This document shows, piece after piece, positions 8,834-16,825 of a stretch of DNA of 45,578 bases. How positions within the stretch are numbered: the first letter of the stretch is position 1; each line of letters begins with the position of its first letter. Under the pieces are notes generated by a model. The model worked only from the letters and a program-made list of their open reading frames with translations, made no database searches and was not told where the DNA came from. The translations under genes and the position numbers were made by a program. The stretch lies in the NCBI GenBank assembly GCA_036381035.1, contig DASVDQ010000114.1, positions 1 through 45,578 of the forward strand. Reading direction: 5' to 3'. The stretch comes from Trueperaceae bacterium. GTDB lineage: Bacteria; Deinococcota; Deinococci; Deinococcales; Trueperaceae.

Positions 8834-9415
8834 TCAGTCGCGGCGCGCCAGCCACCGCTCCTCGACGGCGGCCATCTCCTCCGGGGAGAGGCGCGGCGCG
8901 TCGTAGTGCCCGGCCCGCAGCCGCTGGCGCTGCGCCTCGAAGAGGATCACCGCGGCCGCCACCGAGACGTTCAGCGACCTGACCATCCCGAGCATGGGGA
9001 TGACCACGTGGACGTCGGCGAGGGCGGCCGCCTCGGGCGACACGCCGTCCCTCTCGTTGCCGAGGAGCAGGGCGCAGGGCCGCGTGTAGTCGACCTCGCG
9101 GTAGTCGACGGCCTCGGGCGAGAGGTGAGCGGCGTAGACCCGCGCGCCCCAGCGCCTGACGGACGCCACCGCGCCGGCCACGTCGCCGTGGACGAGCAGC
9201 TCGACCCACTTCTCGGCGCTGGCGCTGGTGGCGCTGTAGGTGGGCACGCCGCCGGTCGGGTTCACGGCGTGGACGGTCCCGATGCCCACGGCGTCGCACG
9301 AGCGCAGCACCGCCGAGAGGTTGTGCGGCTTGTGGACGTGCTCGGCTATGACGGTCAGGTCGGGCTGGCGGCGGCTCAGGACCTCGCGTACGCGCTGGCG
9401 TCTCCTCAGCGTCAC
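8834..9415 (-). CDS. trmH: tRNA (guanosine-18 2'-O)-methyltransferase (TrmH, SpoU family)
   Basis: TrmH methylates the ribose of G18 in the tRNA D-loop with S-adenosylmethionine. The 193-residue protein is a SPOUT knot: HVHKPHNLSAVLRSCDAVG (motif 1, with the catalytic Arg), RPCALLLGNERDGVSPEA (motif 2), and VIPMLGMVRSLNVSVAAAVI (motif 3, the knot). The C-terminal LSPEEMAAVEERWLARR is a TrmH-type tail, which distinguishes it from TrmB/RlmB-type SpoU proteins that carry an N-terminal L30e domain. The start is GTG 9415, which overlaps the stop of the preceding membrane-protein gene (GTGA), so translation is coupled. It is last in a three-gene minus-strand operon with two membrane proteins of unknown role. 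Confidence 0.88.
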   Translation of the reverse strand: MTLRRRQRVREVLSRRQPDLTVIAEHVHKPHNLSAVLRSCDAVGIGTVHAVNPTGGVPTYSATSASAEKWVELLVHGDVAGAVASVRRWGARVYAAHLSPEAVDYREVDYTRPCALLLGNERDGVSPEAAALADVHVVIPMLGMVRSLNVSVAAAVILFEAQRQRLRAGHYDAPRLSPEEMAAVEERWLARRD

Positions 9416-10263
9416 GCGCCAGAGGATAGCCCTCCTCGGTCGGGGACGCCCTCCACCGGCAGCGGGCCCCCTGCCGTGTGGACGCCCACGGCCTCCCTGA
9501 AGGCGCAGGCCTCGGCGATCGTGAACAGGGCGCGGACGAGCAGCACGACGGGGTACGTGAGCGCGGCCACGGACCACACCAAGGCCGGCGGGCCCCACAC
9601 GCGGGCGAGGATCAGGGGCACGAGGGCCAGCAGCACGGCTGCCCCTCCGGAGACCTGCAGGAGCAGCGCCTGCCCCAGGTTGCGGCCGATCAGGGCGAGG
9701 CTGCCCCGCAGCGCGTCCAGGGGCCCGGCGTCGCGGTCGACCACGAAGAACCGCGCGAACGCCAGCGCCACGCCGGCGGCCGCAGCGACGAGGCCGCCGA
9801 GCCCCTCGCCCACCGCCTCGCTGGCGACGAGGACGGCCAGGCCGTAGACCAGGAACGTGGGGAAGAAGCGCACGTGCTCGGCGAGCATGGTGTACCTCAC
9901 GCCCTGCCCGACGGCCCGGCGCAGACCGTAGGCGGCGAAGGCGCCGGCGAAGAGCGCGTTGGACGCCGCGAACGCGACCTGCTCGAGCCACGGGCGCGCG
10001 GTGTCCGCGCTCGGGCCGACGACGATCGCGAACGGTTCGGCCGTCAGCCGCGGGCGGTCGCCGCGGACCGGGACCTCGACGCCGCTCTCCGGCGTCACCA
10101 GCTCGACGCGCGCGGGCGGGAGGACGCCGTCGAGGGCGGTGTCCACCAGCCAGCCGACGGCGGCCGCGGTGAGGCTCATGTAGACGAACGCGCGCCTGGC
10201 GCCCGCGAGCCGCCGCCACGCCTCCTTCACCGCGGGCCACGCCTCGAACCGCCCTACCTCCAC
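9412..10263 (-). CDS. Polytopic membrane protein of unknown function, paralogue A
   Basis: This 283-residue protein starts at GTG 10263 behind a purine-rich GAGGGGG. It has about six hydrophobic segments: near 27-47, 95-115, 132-152, 155-172, 195-222 and 228-250. FFVVDRDAGPLDALRGSLAL (about 177-196) recalls the VDRxxGPxxALxxS loop of DUF975- or glycerophosphodiesterase-type membrane domains, but I cannot assign a family firmly. It is clearly a paralogue of the next gene upstream: both begin GRFxAWxAVxEAW and both end CAFREAVGVHTAGGPLP or CAFRDAVGVHTAGEPLP. It overlaps trmH by four bases. A non-enzymatic role in the envelope is the most that can be inferred. Confidence 0.8.
   Translation of the reverse strand: MEVGRFEAWPAVKEAWRRLAGARRAFVYMSLTAAAVGWLVDTALDGVLPPARVELVTPESGVEVPVRGDRPRLTAEPFAIVVGPSADTARPWLEQVAFAASNALFAGAFAAYGLRRAVGQGVRYTMLAEHVRFFPTFLVYGLAVLVASEAVGEGLGGLVAAAAGVALAFARFFVVDRDAGPLDALRGSLALIGRNLGQALLLQVSGGAAVLLALVPLILARVWGPPALVWSVAALTYPVVLLVRALFTIAEACAFREAVGVHTAGGPLPVEGVPDRGGLSSGA
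9474..9508. repeat. Near-identical segment in tandem paralogues, copy 1
   Basis: This 35-base segment differs by one base from 10351-10385. The copies encode the shared CAFREAVGVHTAG tail of the two membrane proteins. The rest of the genes has diverged far more, so this patch is under strong constraint or recent gene conversion. Confidence 0.8.
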
Positions 10264-10288
10264 GCTGGCACCCCCTCGCCCTCCCGGG

Positions 10289-11164
10289 TCATGCGCCCTC
10301 TCCGAGCGCCGGACGCCCGGGAACGGCGTCGAGCGGCAGCGGCTCGCCGGCCGTGTGGACGCCCACGGCGTCCCTGAAGGCGCAGCCCTGGGCGACGGCG
10401 GCGAGCGGCGCCAGCCACACGCTGGCGATGCCCAGGGTGAGAGAGCCCGCCAGCTCGGCGACCAGCGCGACCAGCCAGAGCAGCGCGGTCTGGCCGAGGT
10501 TGTGGAAGGACAACGTGACGGACCGGCCCAGCGCCGCGAACGGCCCGAGGTCGCGGTCGACGACGTAGAGGCCGGCGAACATCAGGGCCAGGTCGAGGAA
10601 GACGATCGAGGCGACGACGGGGACGGCGAAGAGCGCCGTCGCCCACGCCGTAGAGGGGAGGAGGTCGGCGGCGGGCCGCAGCAGCGCCACCAGCACGTAG
10701 CCAAGCGCCGCGCCGAGCCCTATGGCCACGAGCTGGAGGCCGACCAGGCTCGGGGCGTAGCGCCCGTAGCGCAGGAGCATGCCGTACCACACGGGCAGCC
10801 CCTCGGCGCGCCTGAGCGCGTAGGCGGCGAACGCCCCGCCGAAGACGGCGGTGACGAGGCCGGCCGCCGCCGGCGCCAGAGCCGACCACTGCGTGCCGCT
10901 GACCGCGGGCGCCCCGGGGGAGACCTCGAACCCCAGCACCTCGACCCTGAGGCCGAAGGCGAAGCTGAGGTCGATGAGGCCAGCATCGACCGCCTGTCCG
11001 GCCGGCGCGCCCTGCTCGGGCAGGAGGACCCACAGCGCCAGCCTCACCAGGGTCCCCACGGCCCACACGGTCACCGACATCGCCACGTACACGCGCTTGG
11101 TGCCGCCGATCAGCGACCACGCCTCGCGCACCGCTCTCCACGCCCTGAAGCGGCCCGGGTCCAT
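10289..11164 (-). CDS. Polytopic membrane protein of unknown function, paralogue B
   Basis: From ATG 11164 (GTG at 11167 is a possible alternative) the protein is 291 residues long. It has hydrophobic segments near 29-49, 100-120, 142-165, 178-205, 228-250 and 252-270. LYVVDRDLGPFAALGRSVTL (about 204-223) and the C-terminal CAFRDAVGVHTAGEPLP correspond one for one to paralogue A, which begins 25 bases downstream. Upstream of the start is a G-rich GGGGGTGGGG that may act in ribosome binding. A TAGGCT at 11197-11202 could be a -10 box giving a short leader. The pair and trmH form one operon. A tandem duplication followed by divergence is the simplest history; no function is recognised. Confidence 0.8.
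   Translation of the reverse strand: MDPGRFRAWRAVREAWSLIGGTKRVYVAMSVTVWAVGTLVRLALWVLLPEQGAPAGQAVDAGLIDLSFAFGLRVEVLGFEVSPGAPAVSGTQWSALAPAAAGLVTAVFGGAFAAYALRRAEGLPVWYGMLLRYGRYAPSLVGLQLVAIGLGAALGYVLVALLRPAADLLPSTAWATALFAVPVVASIVFLDLALMFAGLYVVDRDLGPFAALGRSVTLSFHNLGQTALLWLVALVAELAGSLTLGIASVWLAPLAAVAQGCAFRDAVGVHTAGEPLPLDAVPGRPALGEGA
10351..10385. repeat. Near-identical segment in tandem paralogues, copy 2
   Basis: Partner of 9474-9508, with one mismatch over 35 bases. It encodes the start of the conserved C-terminal tail of paralogue B. Confidence 0.8.
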
Positions 11165-11278
11165 CACCCCACCCCCTAGCGTTCACGTACGCGTCGAGCC
11201 TAGCTCAGGAGCGGCGCGCGGGCCAAGCCACGCCCGCCGGGCCCGTACCCGAACGTCGGCGCGGGGCCGGGCCCGTGC

Positions 11279-12802
11279 CTAGCCGTTGGGGACGCCGACG
11301 TCCGCGCGTCCCGCCGCGCGCCTGGCGCGGGCGTCGAGCACGGCCGGCACGACCAGGGCGAGGAAGGCGAGGACCAGGAGCGTCAGCGACAGCGGCCGCG
11401 TGAAGAACACTGAGTAGTCGCCCTGGCTTATCGCCAGGGCGCGACGGAACTGCTGCTCGGCCAGCGGACCGAGGATCATGCCGATCACCGCCGGCGCCAC
11501 GGGGAAGCCGAACCGCCGCATCAGGAAGCCGAGGACGCCGATCACGTAGAGCGTGATGAGGTCGACGACGGAGTTGCCGAGGCTGTAGACGCCGAGCGTG
11601 GCGAACAGGAGGATGCCGGCGTAGAGCAGCGGCCGCGGGATCGTCAGCAGCCGCACCCAGATGCCCACCAGCGGCAGGTTCAGCACCAGCAGCATGAAGT
11701 TGCCGAGGTAGAGGCTGGCGATGAGCCCCCAGACCAGGTCGGGCGCGCGGGAGAAGAGCAGCGGTCCCGGCTGCAGGCCGAACTGCTGGAAGGCGGCGAG
11801 CATGATCGCCGCCGTCGCCGACGTGGGGATGCCGAGCGTCAGCAGCGGGACGAGGACCCCCGCGGCCGCGGCGTTGTTCGCCGCCTCCGGCCCCGCCACG
11901 CCCTCTATGGCCCCCTTGCCGAACTCCTCCGGCCTGCTCGACAGGCGCTTCTCGAGGCTGTACGACAGGAACGTGGGGATCTCGGCGCCGCCGGCCGGCA
12001 GGCCGCCCAGCGGGAAGCCGAGGAGCGCGCCCCTGATCCACGGGCGCCAGGAGCGCGCCCACTCCTCGCGGTTCATCCAGACCGAGCCCCTGATGGCCTC
12101 CACCTTGGCCGGCGTGCGGCGCAGCCGCGAGGCGACGTAGAGGGTCTCGCCGACGGCGAAGAGGCCCACGGCCACGACGATCACGCTGATGCCGTCGAGC
12201 AGCTCGAGGCTGCCGAGCGTGTAGCGCGCCTGACCGCTCTGCTGGTCGATGCCCACCAAGCCGAGGCCGATGCCGATGAACAGGCTGGTGAGGCCGCGCA
12301 GCAGGGACGAGCCCAGCACGGCCGTGACGGTCGTGAAGGCCAGCACCATCAGCGCGAAGTAGTCGGCGGGGCCGAACGCCAGGCCGAGGCGCGCCAGCAC
12401 CGGCGCCACGAACGTGAGGCCGAGCGTGGCGATCGTGCCGGCGACGAACGAGCCGATGGCCGCCGTCGCCAGCGCCGCGGCGCCGCGGCCTCTCCGCGCC
12501 ATCTGGTTGCCCTCGATGGCGGTGATGATGCTCGCCGACTCGCCCGGCGTGTTCAGCAGTATCGACGTCGTGGAGCCGCCGTACATGCCGCCGTAGTAGA
12601 TGCCGGCGAACATGATGAAGCTGCCGATCGGGTCGAGGTCGAAGGTCACGGGCAGCAGCAGCGCCACGGTCAGGGCCGGGCCGATGCCGGGCAGGATGCC
12701 CACCATCGTCCCCAGCGTCACGCCCACGAGCGCCCACAGCAGGTTCTGCCAGGTGAGGGCGATCGAGAAGCCGTGGAGCAGCGCCTGGAGCGTCTCGGTC
12801 AC
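11279..12802 (-). CDS. tctA: Tripartite tricarboxylate transporter, large permease subunit (TctA)
   Basis: TctA is the main membrane channel of a TTT transporter, which imports citrate-like or other carboxylates handed over by the periplasmic TctC. The 507-residue, roughly 11-12-segment protein carries the family signatures [20 protein letters not shown] (about 27-46), [20 protein letters not shown] (about 69-88), [20 protein letters not shown] and [20 protein letters not shown] in the second half. The two copies of a GxxxG/Pro-rich hairpin are the expected inverted repeats. The start is GTG 12802, 79 bases downstream of tctB. The gene order tctC-tctB-tctA on the minus strand is canonical. 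The substrate is not predictable from sequence. Confidence 0.93.
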   Translation of the reverse strand: MTETLQALLHGFSIALTWQNLLWALVGVTLGTMVGILPGIGPALTVALLLPVTFDLDPIGSFIMFAGIYYGGMYGGSTTSILLNTPGESASIITAIEGNQMARRGRGAAALATAAIGSFVAGTIATLGLTFVAPVLARLGLAFGPADYFALMVLAFTTVTAVLGSSLLRGLTSLFIGIGLGLVGIDQQSGQARYTLGSLELLDGISVIVVAVGLFAVGETLYVASRLRRTPAKVEAIRGSVWMNREEWARSWRPWIRGALLGFPLGGLPAGGAEIPTFLSYSLEKRLSSRPEEFGKGAIEGVAGPEAANNAAAAGVLVPLLTLGIPTSATAAIMLAAFQQFGLQPGPLLFSRAPDLVWGLIASLYLGNFMLLVLNLPLVGIWVRLLTIPRPLLYAGILLFATLGVYSLGNSVVDLITLYVIGVLGFLMRRFGFPVAPAVIGMILGPLAEQQFRRALAISQGDYSVFFTRPLSLTLLVLAFLALVVPAVLDARARRAAGRADVGVPNG

Positions 12803-12881
12803 GCCGCGCTCCTCCTGCCGCGGGCGCGGCGGCGCGAGGACGTTCCCGTGTCGTCGAGAGGCCGGGAGGGCGCCGCCGGGC

Positions 12882-13379
12882 TCACAGCGGCAGCACCCCG
12901 GCCGGCAGCCGCAGCCCCAGCAGCCGCGTGAAGGCGAGGTAGGCGGCCAGGGCCAGGACGAGGCCGACGGCGCCGGACCGCCACAGGCGCCTCTCGCCGA
13001 ACCCCAGCGCGACGCCGGCGTAGAGCAGCGCCGAGGACAGCACGAACCCGAGCCGACTGACGAGCAGCGCGTGTAGCGCGAGCGCCGCGACGATCACGGC
13101 CACGGGCGCCCAGTCGGTGGCGGCGCTCGCCTCGGCGTCCTCGGCCTCCTCCGGCACGCCCCTCACCCCGCGCAGTGCCTGGACGAGGAGCGCCGCGCCG
13201 CAGGCCGAGAGCGCTACGCCGACGAGCACCGGGAAGAAGCGCGGCCCGATGCGGGCGTAGGACGGCAGCACCCGCAGCGACAGGGCGCCCTCGAGGAAGA
13301 AGCCGCCGAGGCCCAGGACCCCCACGGCGACGAGCAGGTCGCCCCAGGGGAGGGAGCGGCGCCTCGCGCCTACCTCCAC
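12882..13379 (-). CDS. tctB: Tripartite tricarboxylate transporter, small permease subunit (TctB)
   Basis: The 165-residue protein has four hydrophobic segments (about 14-30, 47-67, 92-110 and 117-160). It also has the poorly conserved but typical TctB layout, with an early [17 protein letters not shown] loop (the G-P-x-x-F-P motif of the family) and a [20 protein letters not shown] segment. TctB is the small membrane partner of TctA. Its GTG start at 13379 lies 4 bases after the tctC stop, so the two are coupled. A Glu/Asp-rich cytoplasmic loop around 75-85 separates the two halves. Confidence 0.88.
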   Translation of the reverse strand: MEVGARRRSLPWGDLLVAVGVLGLGGFFLEGALSLRVLPSYARIGPRFFPVLVGVALSACGAALLVQALRGVRGVPEEAEDAEASAATDWAPVAVIVAALALHALLVSRLGFVLSSALLYAGVALGFGERRLWRSGAVGLVLALAAYLAFTRLLGLRLPAGVLPL

Positions 13380-13383
13380 GCCG

Positions 13384-14343
13384 TCACTCGACGAGGCCGA
13401 TGTCCCGCAGGACCTCCGTCACGCGCGCGTCCTCTTCCTGCAGGTAGGCGACGAACTCGTCGCCGGACATGTAGGCCGGGATCCAGCCGAACTGCTCGAG
13501 CTGCTGCTGCCACTCCTCGCTCTGGGCGAGCTGGTCGACGAGCTCGACCAGGCGCTCGCGCGCCTCGTCCGAGATGTCGGGCGGCGCCACGACGCCGCGC
13601 CAGTTCGCGAGCTCGAGGTCGACGCCGGCCTCGCGGAGCGTGGGCGCGTCGATGCCGGGGACGGGCTCGGGGGCGGAGATCGCGAGGACGCGCAGGTCGC
13701 CTGACTCGATCTGGCCTGCCCACTCGGAGTAGCCCGAGATCCCCGCTGTCACCTGGCCGCCCAGGATGCTGGCCAGCGCCTCGCCGCCGCCCGAGAAGGC
13801 GACGTAGTTCACGAGCGTGGGGTCCACGCCGACGGCGTTCGCCAGCAGCCCGGCGAGGATGTGGTCGGTGCCGCCGGCGGAGCCGCCGCCCCAGGAGACG
13901 GCGCCCGGGTCCTCCCTGAAGGCGTCGATGAGGTCCTGCAGGGTCTGGTGTGGGCTGTCGGCCGGCACCACGATGACCTCGTACTCGGCGGTCAGCCGGG
14001 CGATGGGCGTGGTGTTCGCGAGCGTGACGGGCGAGTCGTTGCTGAGGATCGCGCCCACCATGACCAGGCCCATGACCATCAGCAGGTCCTCGCTGTCGGC
14101 CTCGGCCGTGGCGAGCTGCGAGAGCCCGATCGTCCCGCCGGCGCCCGGCACGTTGAAGACCTCGACGTTCTCGACCAGGCCGGCCTGCTGCAGGGCGGTC
14201 TGCATGGCCCTGGCCGTGCCGTCCCAGCCGCCGCCGGGAGCGGCCGGCGCCATGATGCGGAGGCTGTCCGGGGGCTGGGCCAGCGCGGACCCCAGGAGCG
14301 CGAGCACAGCTACGAGCTTGACGAGCCGGGTGGACCAACTCAT
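13384..14343 (-). CDS. tctC: Tripartite tricarboxylate transporter, periplasmic substrate-binding protein (TctC/Bug)
   Basis: TctC captures the solute in the periplasm and delivers it to TctAB. ATG 14343 is preceded by a good GGGAGG ribosome site and begins a signal peptide (MSWSTRLVKLVAVLALLGSALAQ in outline, cleavage after about residue 22). The 319-residue protein shows the Bug-family elements APAAPGGGWDGTARAMQTAL (substrate loop 1), FNVPGAGGTIGLSQLA, WGGGSAGGTDHILAGLLA (loop 2) and GEALASILGGQVTAGISGYS. PGG and GGTD pockets normally bind carboxylate groups. It is the first gene of the tctCBA operon. The frame continues open for 103 codons upstream of this start, but the signal peptide and ribosome site make ATG 14343 the clear choice. 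Confidence 0.92.
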   Translation of the reverse strand: MSWSTRLVKLVAVLALLGSALAQPPDSLRIMAPAAPGGGWDGTARAMQTALQQAGLVENVEVFNVPGAGGTIGLSQLATAEADSEDLLMVMGLVMVGAILSNDSPVTLANTTPIARLTAEYEVIVVPADSPHQTLQDLIDAFREDPGAVSWGGGSAGGTDHILAGLLANAVGVDPTLVNYVAFSGGGEALASILGGQVTAGISGYSEWAGQIESGDLRVLAISAPEPVPGIDAPTLREAGVDLELANWRGVVAPPDISDEARERLVELVDQLAQSEEWQQQLEQFGWIPAYMSGDEFVAYLQEEDARVTEVLRDIGLVE

Positions 14344-14652
14344 GCCGTACCTCCCATGTGCTTGCGACCGGAGTATAGACGCTCCCCACGAGAACGGCCG
14401 AGGGGGACGCCCGCGAGAGGCACCGGCCCCGCCGTCGCCGGCCGCCGCGGTGCGAGACGGCCGGGTAGACGGCGCGAGCGCGCGCGCCAGGTTCGACGAG
14501 CTGAGCAGCGCCCCCAGCGCCAGAGCCGCGCCGCCCACGAAGGACCTGACCCCGGTGGGCGGTCCGAAGGCCCGCTCGGCCGCGAGGAGCGCCAGAGCGA
14601 TGCCCGCTCCCACGGCGACGCCGTTCATCGCCCCCAGCAACGTGTCGCGCAC
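14344..14652 (-). other. Possible small two-segment membrane ORF, in frame with and upstream of tctC
   Basis: From GTG 14652 an open frame runs without a stop into tctC. Its first ~60 codons have GC-rich third positions and encode two hydrophobic stretches (about 7-26 and 35-54, including NGVAVGAGIALALLAAE and FVGGAALALGALLSSS). After about residue 60 the sequence becomes Arg/Pro/Gly-rich and looks non-coding. It could be a small membrane protein that lost its stop codon, an N-terminal extension, or chance. I recognise no family. The rest of 14344-14821 holds the tctC leader and the tRNA promoter. Confidence 0.3.
14372..14377 (-). promoter_or_regulatory. Probable -10 box of the tctCBA promoter
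   Basis: TATACT on the minus strand lies 28 bases before the tctC ATG. Unlike most isolated genes here, this one keeps a leader with a GGGAGG ribosome site. No convincing -35 is visible, so the call is tentative. Confidence 0.4.
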
Positions 14653-14757
14653 GACCTACGGGTACCAACCACGTCCCTGCCCGAGGAGGCGCGCATGCCG
14701 ACCGGGAGCGGCGTGCGCTCGCGCCACGAGCCGCGGGTCCTGGGCCCTCACTTCACC

Positions 14758-14787
14758 TTGACGCTCCCTCGGCCGCGGCGATAGCAT
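14758..14787 (+). promoter_or_regulatory. Promoter of tRNA-Leu
   Basis: TTGACG (14758-14763) and TAGCAT (14782-14787) are 18 bases apart and end 34 bases before the tRNA. This is the arrangement expected for a sigma-70-type promoter. Confidence 0.6.
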
Positions 14788-14821
14788 GGTGTTTGCGTCT
14801 GAGCCCGCTCACAAGCGGCGC

Positions 14822-14908
14822 GCCGAGGTGGCGGAACTGGTAGACGCGCTAGCTTGAGGGGCTAGTGGCCGCAAGGCTGTAGGGGTTCAAATCCCCTCCT
14901 CGGCACCA
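14822..14908 (+). tRNA. tRNA-Leu (anticodon GAG)
   Basis: The cloverleaf can be drawn by eye. The acceptor stem is GCCGAGG/CCTCGGC with discriminator A and an encoded CCA. The D-arm contains GGTAGAC. The anticodon stem CTAGC/GCTAG encloses loop TTGAGGG with anticodon GAG. A long class II variable arm (TGGCCGCAAGGCTG region) follows, then the T-arm GGGGTTCAAATCCCC. The long variable arm and A discriminator are leucine identity features. The GAG anticodon reads CUC and CUU; CUC is common in this genome's genes. A promoter lies just upstream and the helicase gene follows. Confidence 0.96.
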
Positions 14909-15057
14909 CGCGATGCGCCGACGACCACGGTCGTCGGCGTTCTCGTCCCGCGGCGCCGGCGTCGTTCGGGGTCGTCTGGCGCGGTCCGCGGCGCTCGGCA
15001 CGGAGGGCCCGGCTGGGCTGGTGCCGCGCCGGTCGCGGCAGCCCCGGCGGCCCGTGA

Positions 15058-15063
15058 TAGCCT
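15058..15063 (+). promoter_or_regulatory. -10 box of a leaderless promoter for the DinG-type helicase
   Basis: TAGCCT lies 5 bases before GTG 15069, with ATG 15075 as an alternative start. No Shine-Dalgarno sequence is present. Confidence 0.45.
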
Positions 15064-15068
15064 CGCTC

Positions 15069-16625
15069 GTGAGCATGCCGCAAGCGAGCGGGGAGTTCCC
15101 GTTCAGCTCCTACCGCGCAGGACAGCTCGAGGCGCTCGAGGCGGTGCGGGCGGCCTTCGCCGCCGGCAAGCGCTTCGTCGTCCTCGAGGCGCCCACGGGC
15201 TCGGGGAAGAGCGCGATCGGCGTCACGCTGGCGCGCGAGGCGGGCAGCGCGTTCGTGCTCACGGCGCAGAAGGTCCTCCAGGACCAGTACCTGAGGGACT
15301 TCGACGACCTCGCGATGATGAAGGGGCGGGCCAACTACCCCTGCCTCGTCGCCGACACGCACGCCGCCGCGGCGCCTTGCCTCACTGGCCGGCGCTTCAC
15401 CGCCTGCGACGACTGCCCCTACTTCGTGGCGAAGGACGTCGCCATGGCCGCGAACGTCGTGACGATGAACTACGCCTACTTCCTCGCCGAGCTGAACTAC
15501 GCCGGCGGGTTCGGGAAGCGGGAGCTGCTGGTCCTCGACGAGGCCCACAACACCGAGGCCGCGCTGATGGCCTTCGTGCAGGTCGGCGTGAGCGAGGGCA
15601 TGCTCACCAGGGCCGGGCTGGCGCGCGCCCTGCCCCCCGACCTCGGCGACGAGGTGGCATTCGACTTCGTCGACGCCCTCCTGCCCGACATGCTCAGGCG
15701 CGCGCGACAGATCGACAAGGAGATGAAGGGCGACGCCACCGACGCCGCCGCGGTGCAGCAGCTGCGCGTGCGCCAGTGGCTCGACTCGAGCCACGCCCGG
15801 CTGCGGTTCCTGCTCGAGAGCCACGCCAGCGGCGAGGTCGACTGGATCGTGGAGCGGGGCCGGGACCAGCACGGCGCCACCCTGTCGTTCAAGCCAGTCG
15901 AGGTCGCGGCCTTCGCCGACGACATGGTGTTCTCGCACGCCGAGCGCGTGCTGTTCATGTCCGCGACGATCCTCGACGCGCCCACGTTCCTGCGGTCGCT
16001 GGGGCTGAGCGAGGACGACGCCGCCGTGGTGCGGGTACCCTCCACGTTCCCGGCGTCGCGGAGGCCTCTCGTCCTGCGTCCGTCGGCGCGCCTGACGCGG
16101 CGCTACCAGGAGCGCGACCTGCCCCTGCTGGCCGACGCGGTCTCGGAGCTGGCGCGGGACCACGCGGGCGACAAGGGCGTGGTGCACGCGCACTCCTACA
16201 TGATCGCGAGCTACCTGTCGAAGCACATCGCGCCCAGCGAGCGCTGGCGCGTCGTCACGCACGTCGACGCTGCGGGCCGCGAGGCCGCCCTGGCGAAGCA
16301 CCTCTCGTCGCCCGACCCGACGATCCTCATCACGCCGAGCATGACCGAGGGCATCGACCTCGCCGACGACCTGGCCAGGTGGCAGGTGCTGTGCAAGGTG
16401 CCCTACCCGTTCCTCGGCGACAGGCAGGTGGCGGCGCGCATGGAGCGCGACCGCGACTGGTACGACTGGCGCACCTGCCTCACCGTCGTGCAGGCCTACG
16501 GGCGCTCGGTCCGCAGCGCCGAGGACCACGCCGTGACGTACCTCTTGGACGCCGACTTCCCGGCGTTCCTGCGCCGCCAGCGGCACCGCCTGCCCGAGTG
16601 GTTCCTGGAGGCCGTCACGGAGTGA
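15069..16625 (+). CDS. DinG/XPD-family ATP-dependent DNA helicase with iron-sulfur cluster
   Basis: This superfamily 2 helicase belongs to the XPD/DinG group, which unwinds DNA 5' to 3' in repair and R-loop removal. From GTG 15069 it has 518 residues. Motif I is EAPTGSGKSAIG (about 40-51). The Fe-S insertion holds four cysteines, in NYPCLVADTH, AAPCLTGR and TACDDCPYF (about 83-122). Motif II is VLDEAHNTEA. LFMSATILDAPTF begins the second motor domain. ITPSMTEGIDLADDLARWQV and QAYGRSVRSAEDHAV are motifs V and VI. All catalytic motifs look complete. The length suits a compact XPD-like DinG without an exonuclease domain. An LexA box was not seen upstream. The in-frame extension back to about 14913 is probably not translated. 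Confidence 0.88.
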   Translation: MSMPQASGEFPFSSYRAGQLEALEAVRAAFAAGKRFVVLEAPTGSGKSAIGVTLAREAGSAFVLTAQKVLQDQYLRDFDDLAMMKGRANYPCLVADTHAAAAPCLTGRRFTACDDCPYFVAKDVAMAANVVTMNYAYFLAELNYAGGFGKRELLVLDEAHNTEAALMAFVQVGVSEGMLTRAGLARALPPDLGDEVAFDFVDALLPDMLRRARQIDKEMKGDATDAAAVQQLRVRQWLDSSHARLRFLLESHASGEVDWIVERGRDQHGATLSFKPVEVAAFADDMVFSHAERVLFMSATILDAPTFLRSLGLSEDDAAVVRVPSTFPASRRPLVLRPSARLTRRYQERDLPLLADAVSELARDHAGDKGVVHAHSYMIASYLSKHIAPSERWRVVTHVDAAGREAALAKHLSSPDPTILITPSMTEGIDLADDLARWQVLCKVPYPFLGDRQVAARMERDRDWYDWRTCLTVVQAYGRSVRSAEDHAVTYLLDADFPAFLRRQRHRLPEWFLEAVTE

Positions 16626-16660
16626 GCGCGTGGGGCCCGCGCCCCGCTCCGCACCGGCGC

Positions 16661-16825
16661 CTAGAAGTGGTCGTTGTGCGGCTTGAAGGGGGGATGCCCG
16701 GCCAGCGGCGCGGCCAGGAACGACCTGTGCTCGCCATCCAGTGGATGGCCGAACGCGAACGAGCGGATCGCCATCGCCGCGTCGAAGTCGCTCTCCCGGA
16801 GCGGCCTGACGGTGCGGCGGCTCAT
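16661..16825 (-). pseudogene. Truncated GNAT acetyltransferase (N-terminal fragment) behind lrp
   Basis: A 54-codon frame starts at ATG 16825, overlapping the lrp stop codon by four bases (ATGA), and ends at TAG 16661. Its start, TVRPLRESDFDAAMAIRSFA, is the first strand and helix of a GNAT N-acetyltransferase (the RPLRExDxDAxxxLRxxAF pattern). It stops before any acetyl-CoA-binding Arg/Gln-x-x-Gly-x-Gly/Ala loop. The helicase gene ends only 36 bases beyond, so the rest of the domain is missing. Coupling to lrp suggests the pair was once a working regulator-enzyme operon. It could instead be a genuine microprotein, but the GNAT resemblance favours a remnant. Confidence 0.55.

Noticed and set aside
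10255-13379. The shared start GTG GAG GTA GG of membrane paralogue A (10263) and tctB (13379), considered as a duplicated initiation signal.
   Set aside because: Only about eleven bases agree and the sequences differ at once on both sides, so chance is sufficient.
14913-15068. N-terminal extension of the helicase back to 14913.
   Set aside because: The 52 extra residues are Arg/Pro/Gly-rich shadow sequence directly after the tRNA, and a -10 box lies at 15058-15063, so the start is at 15069 or 15075.
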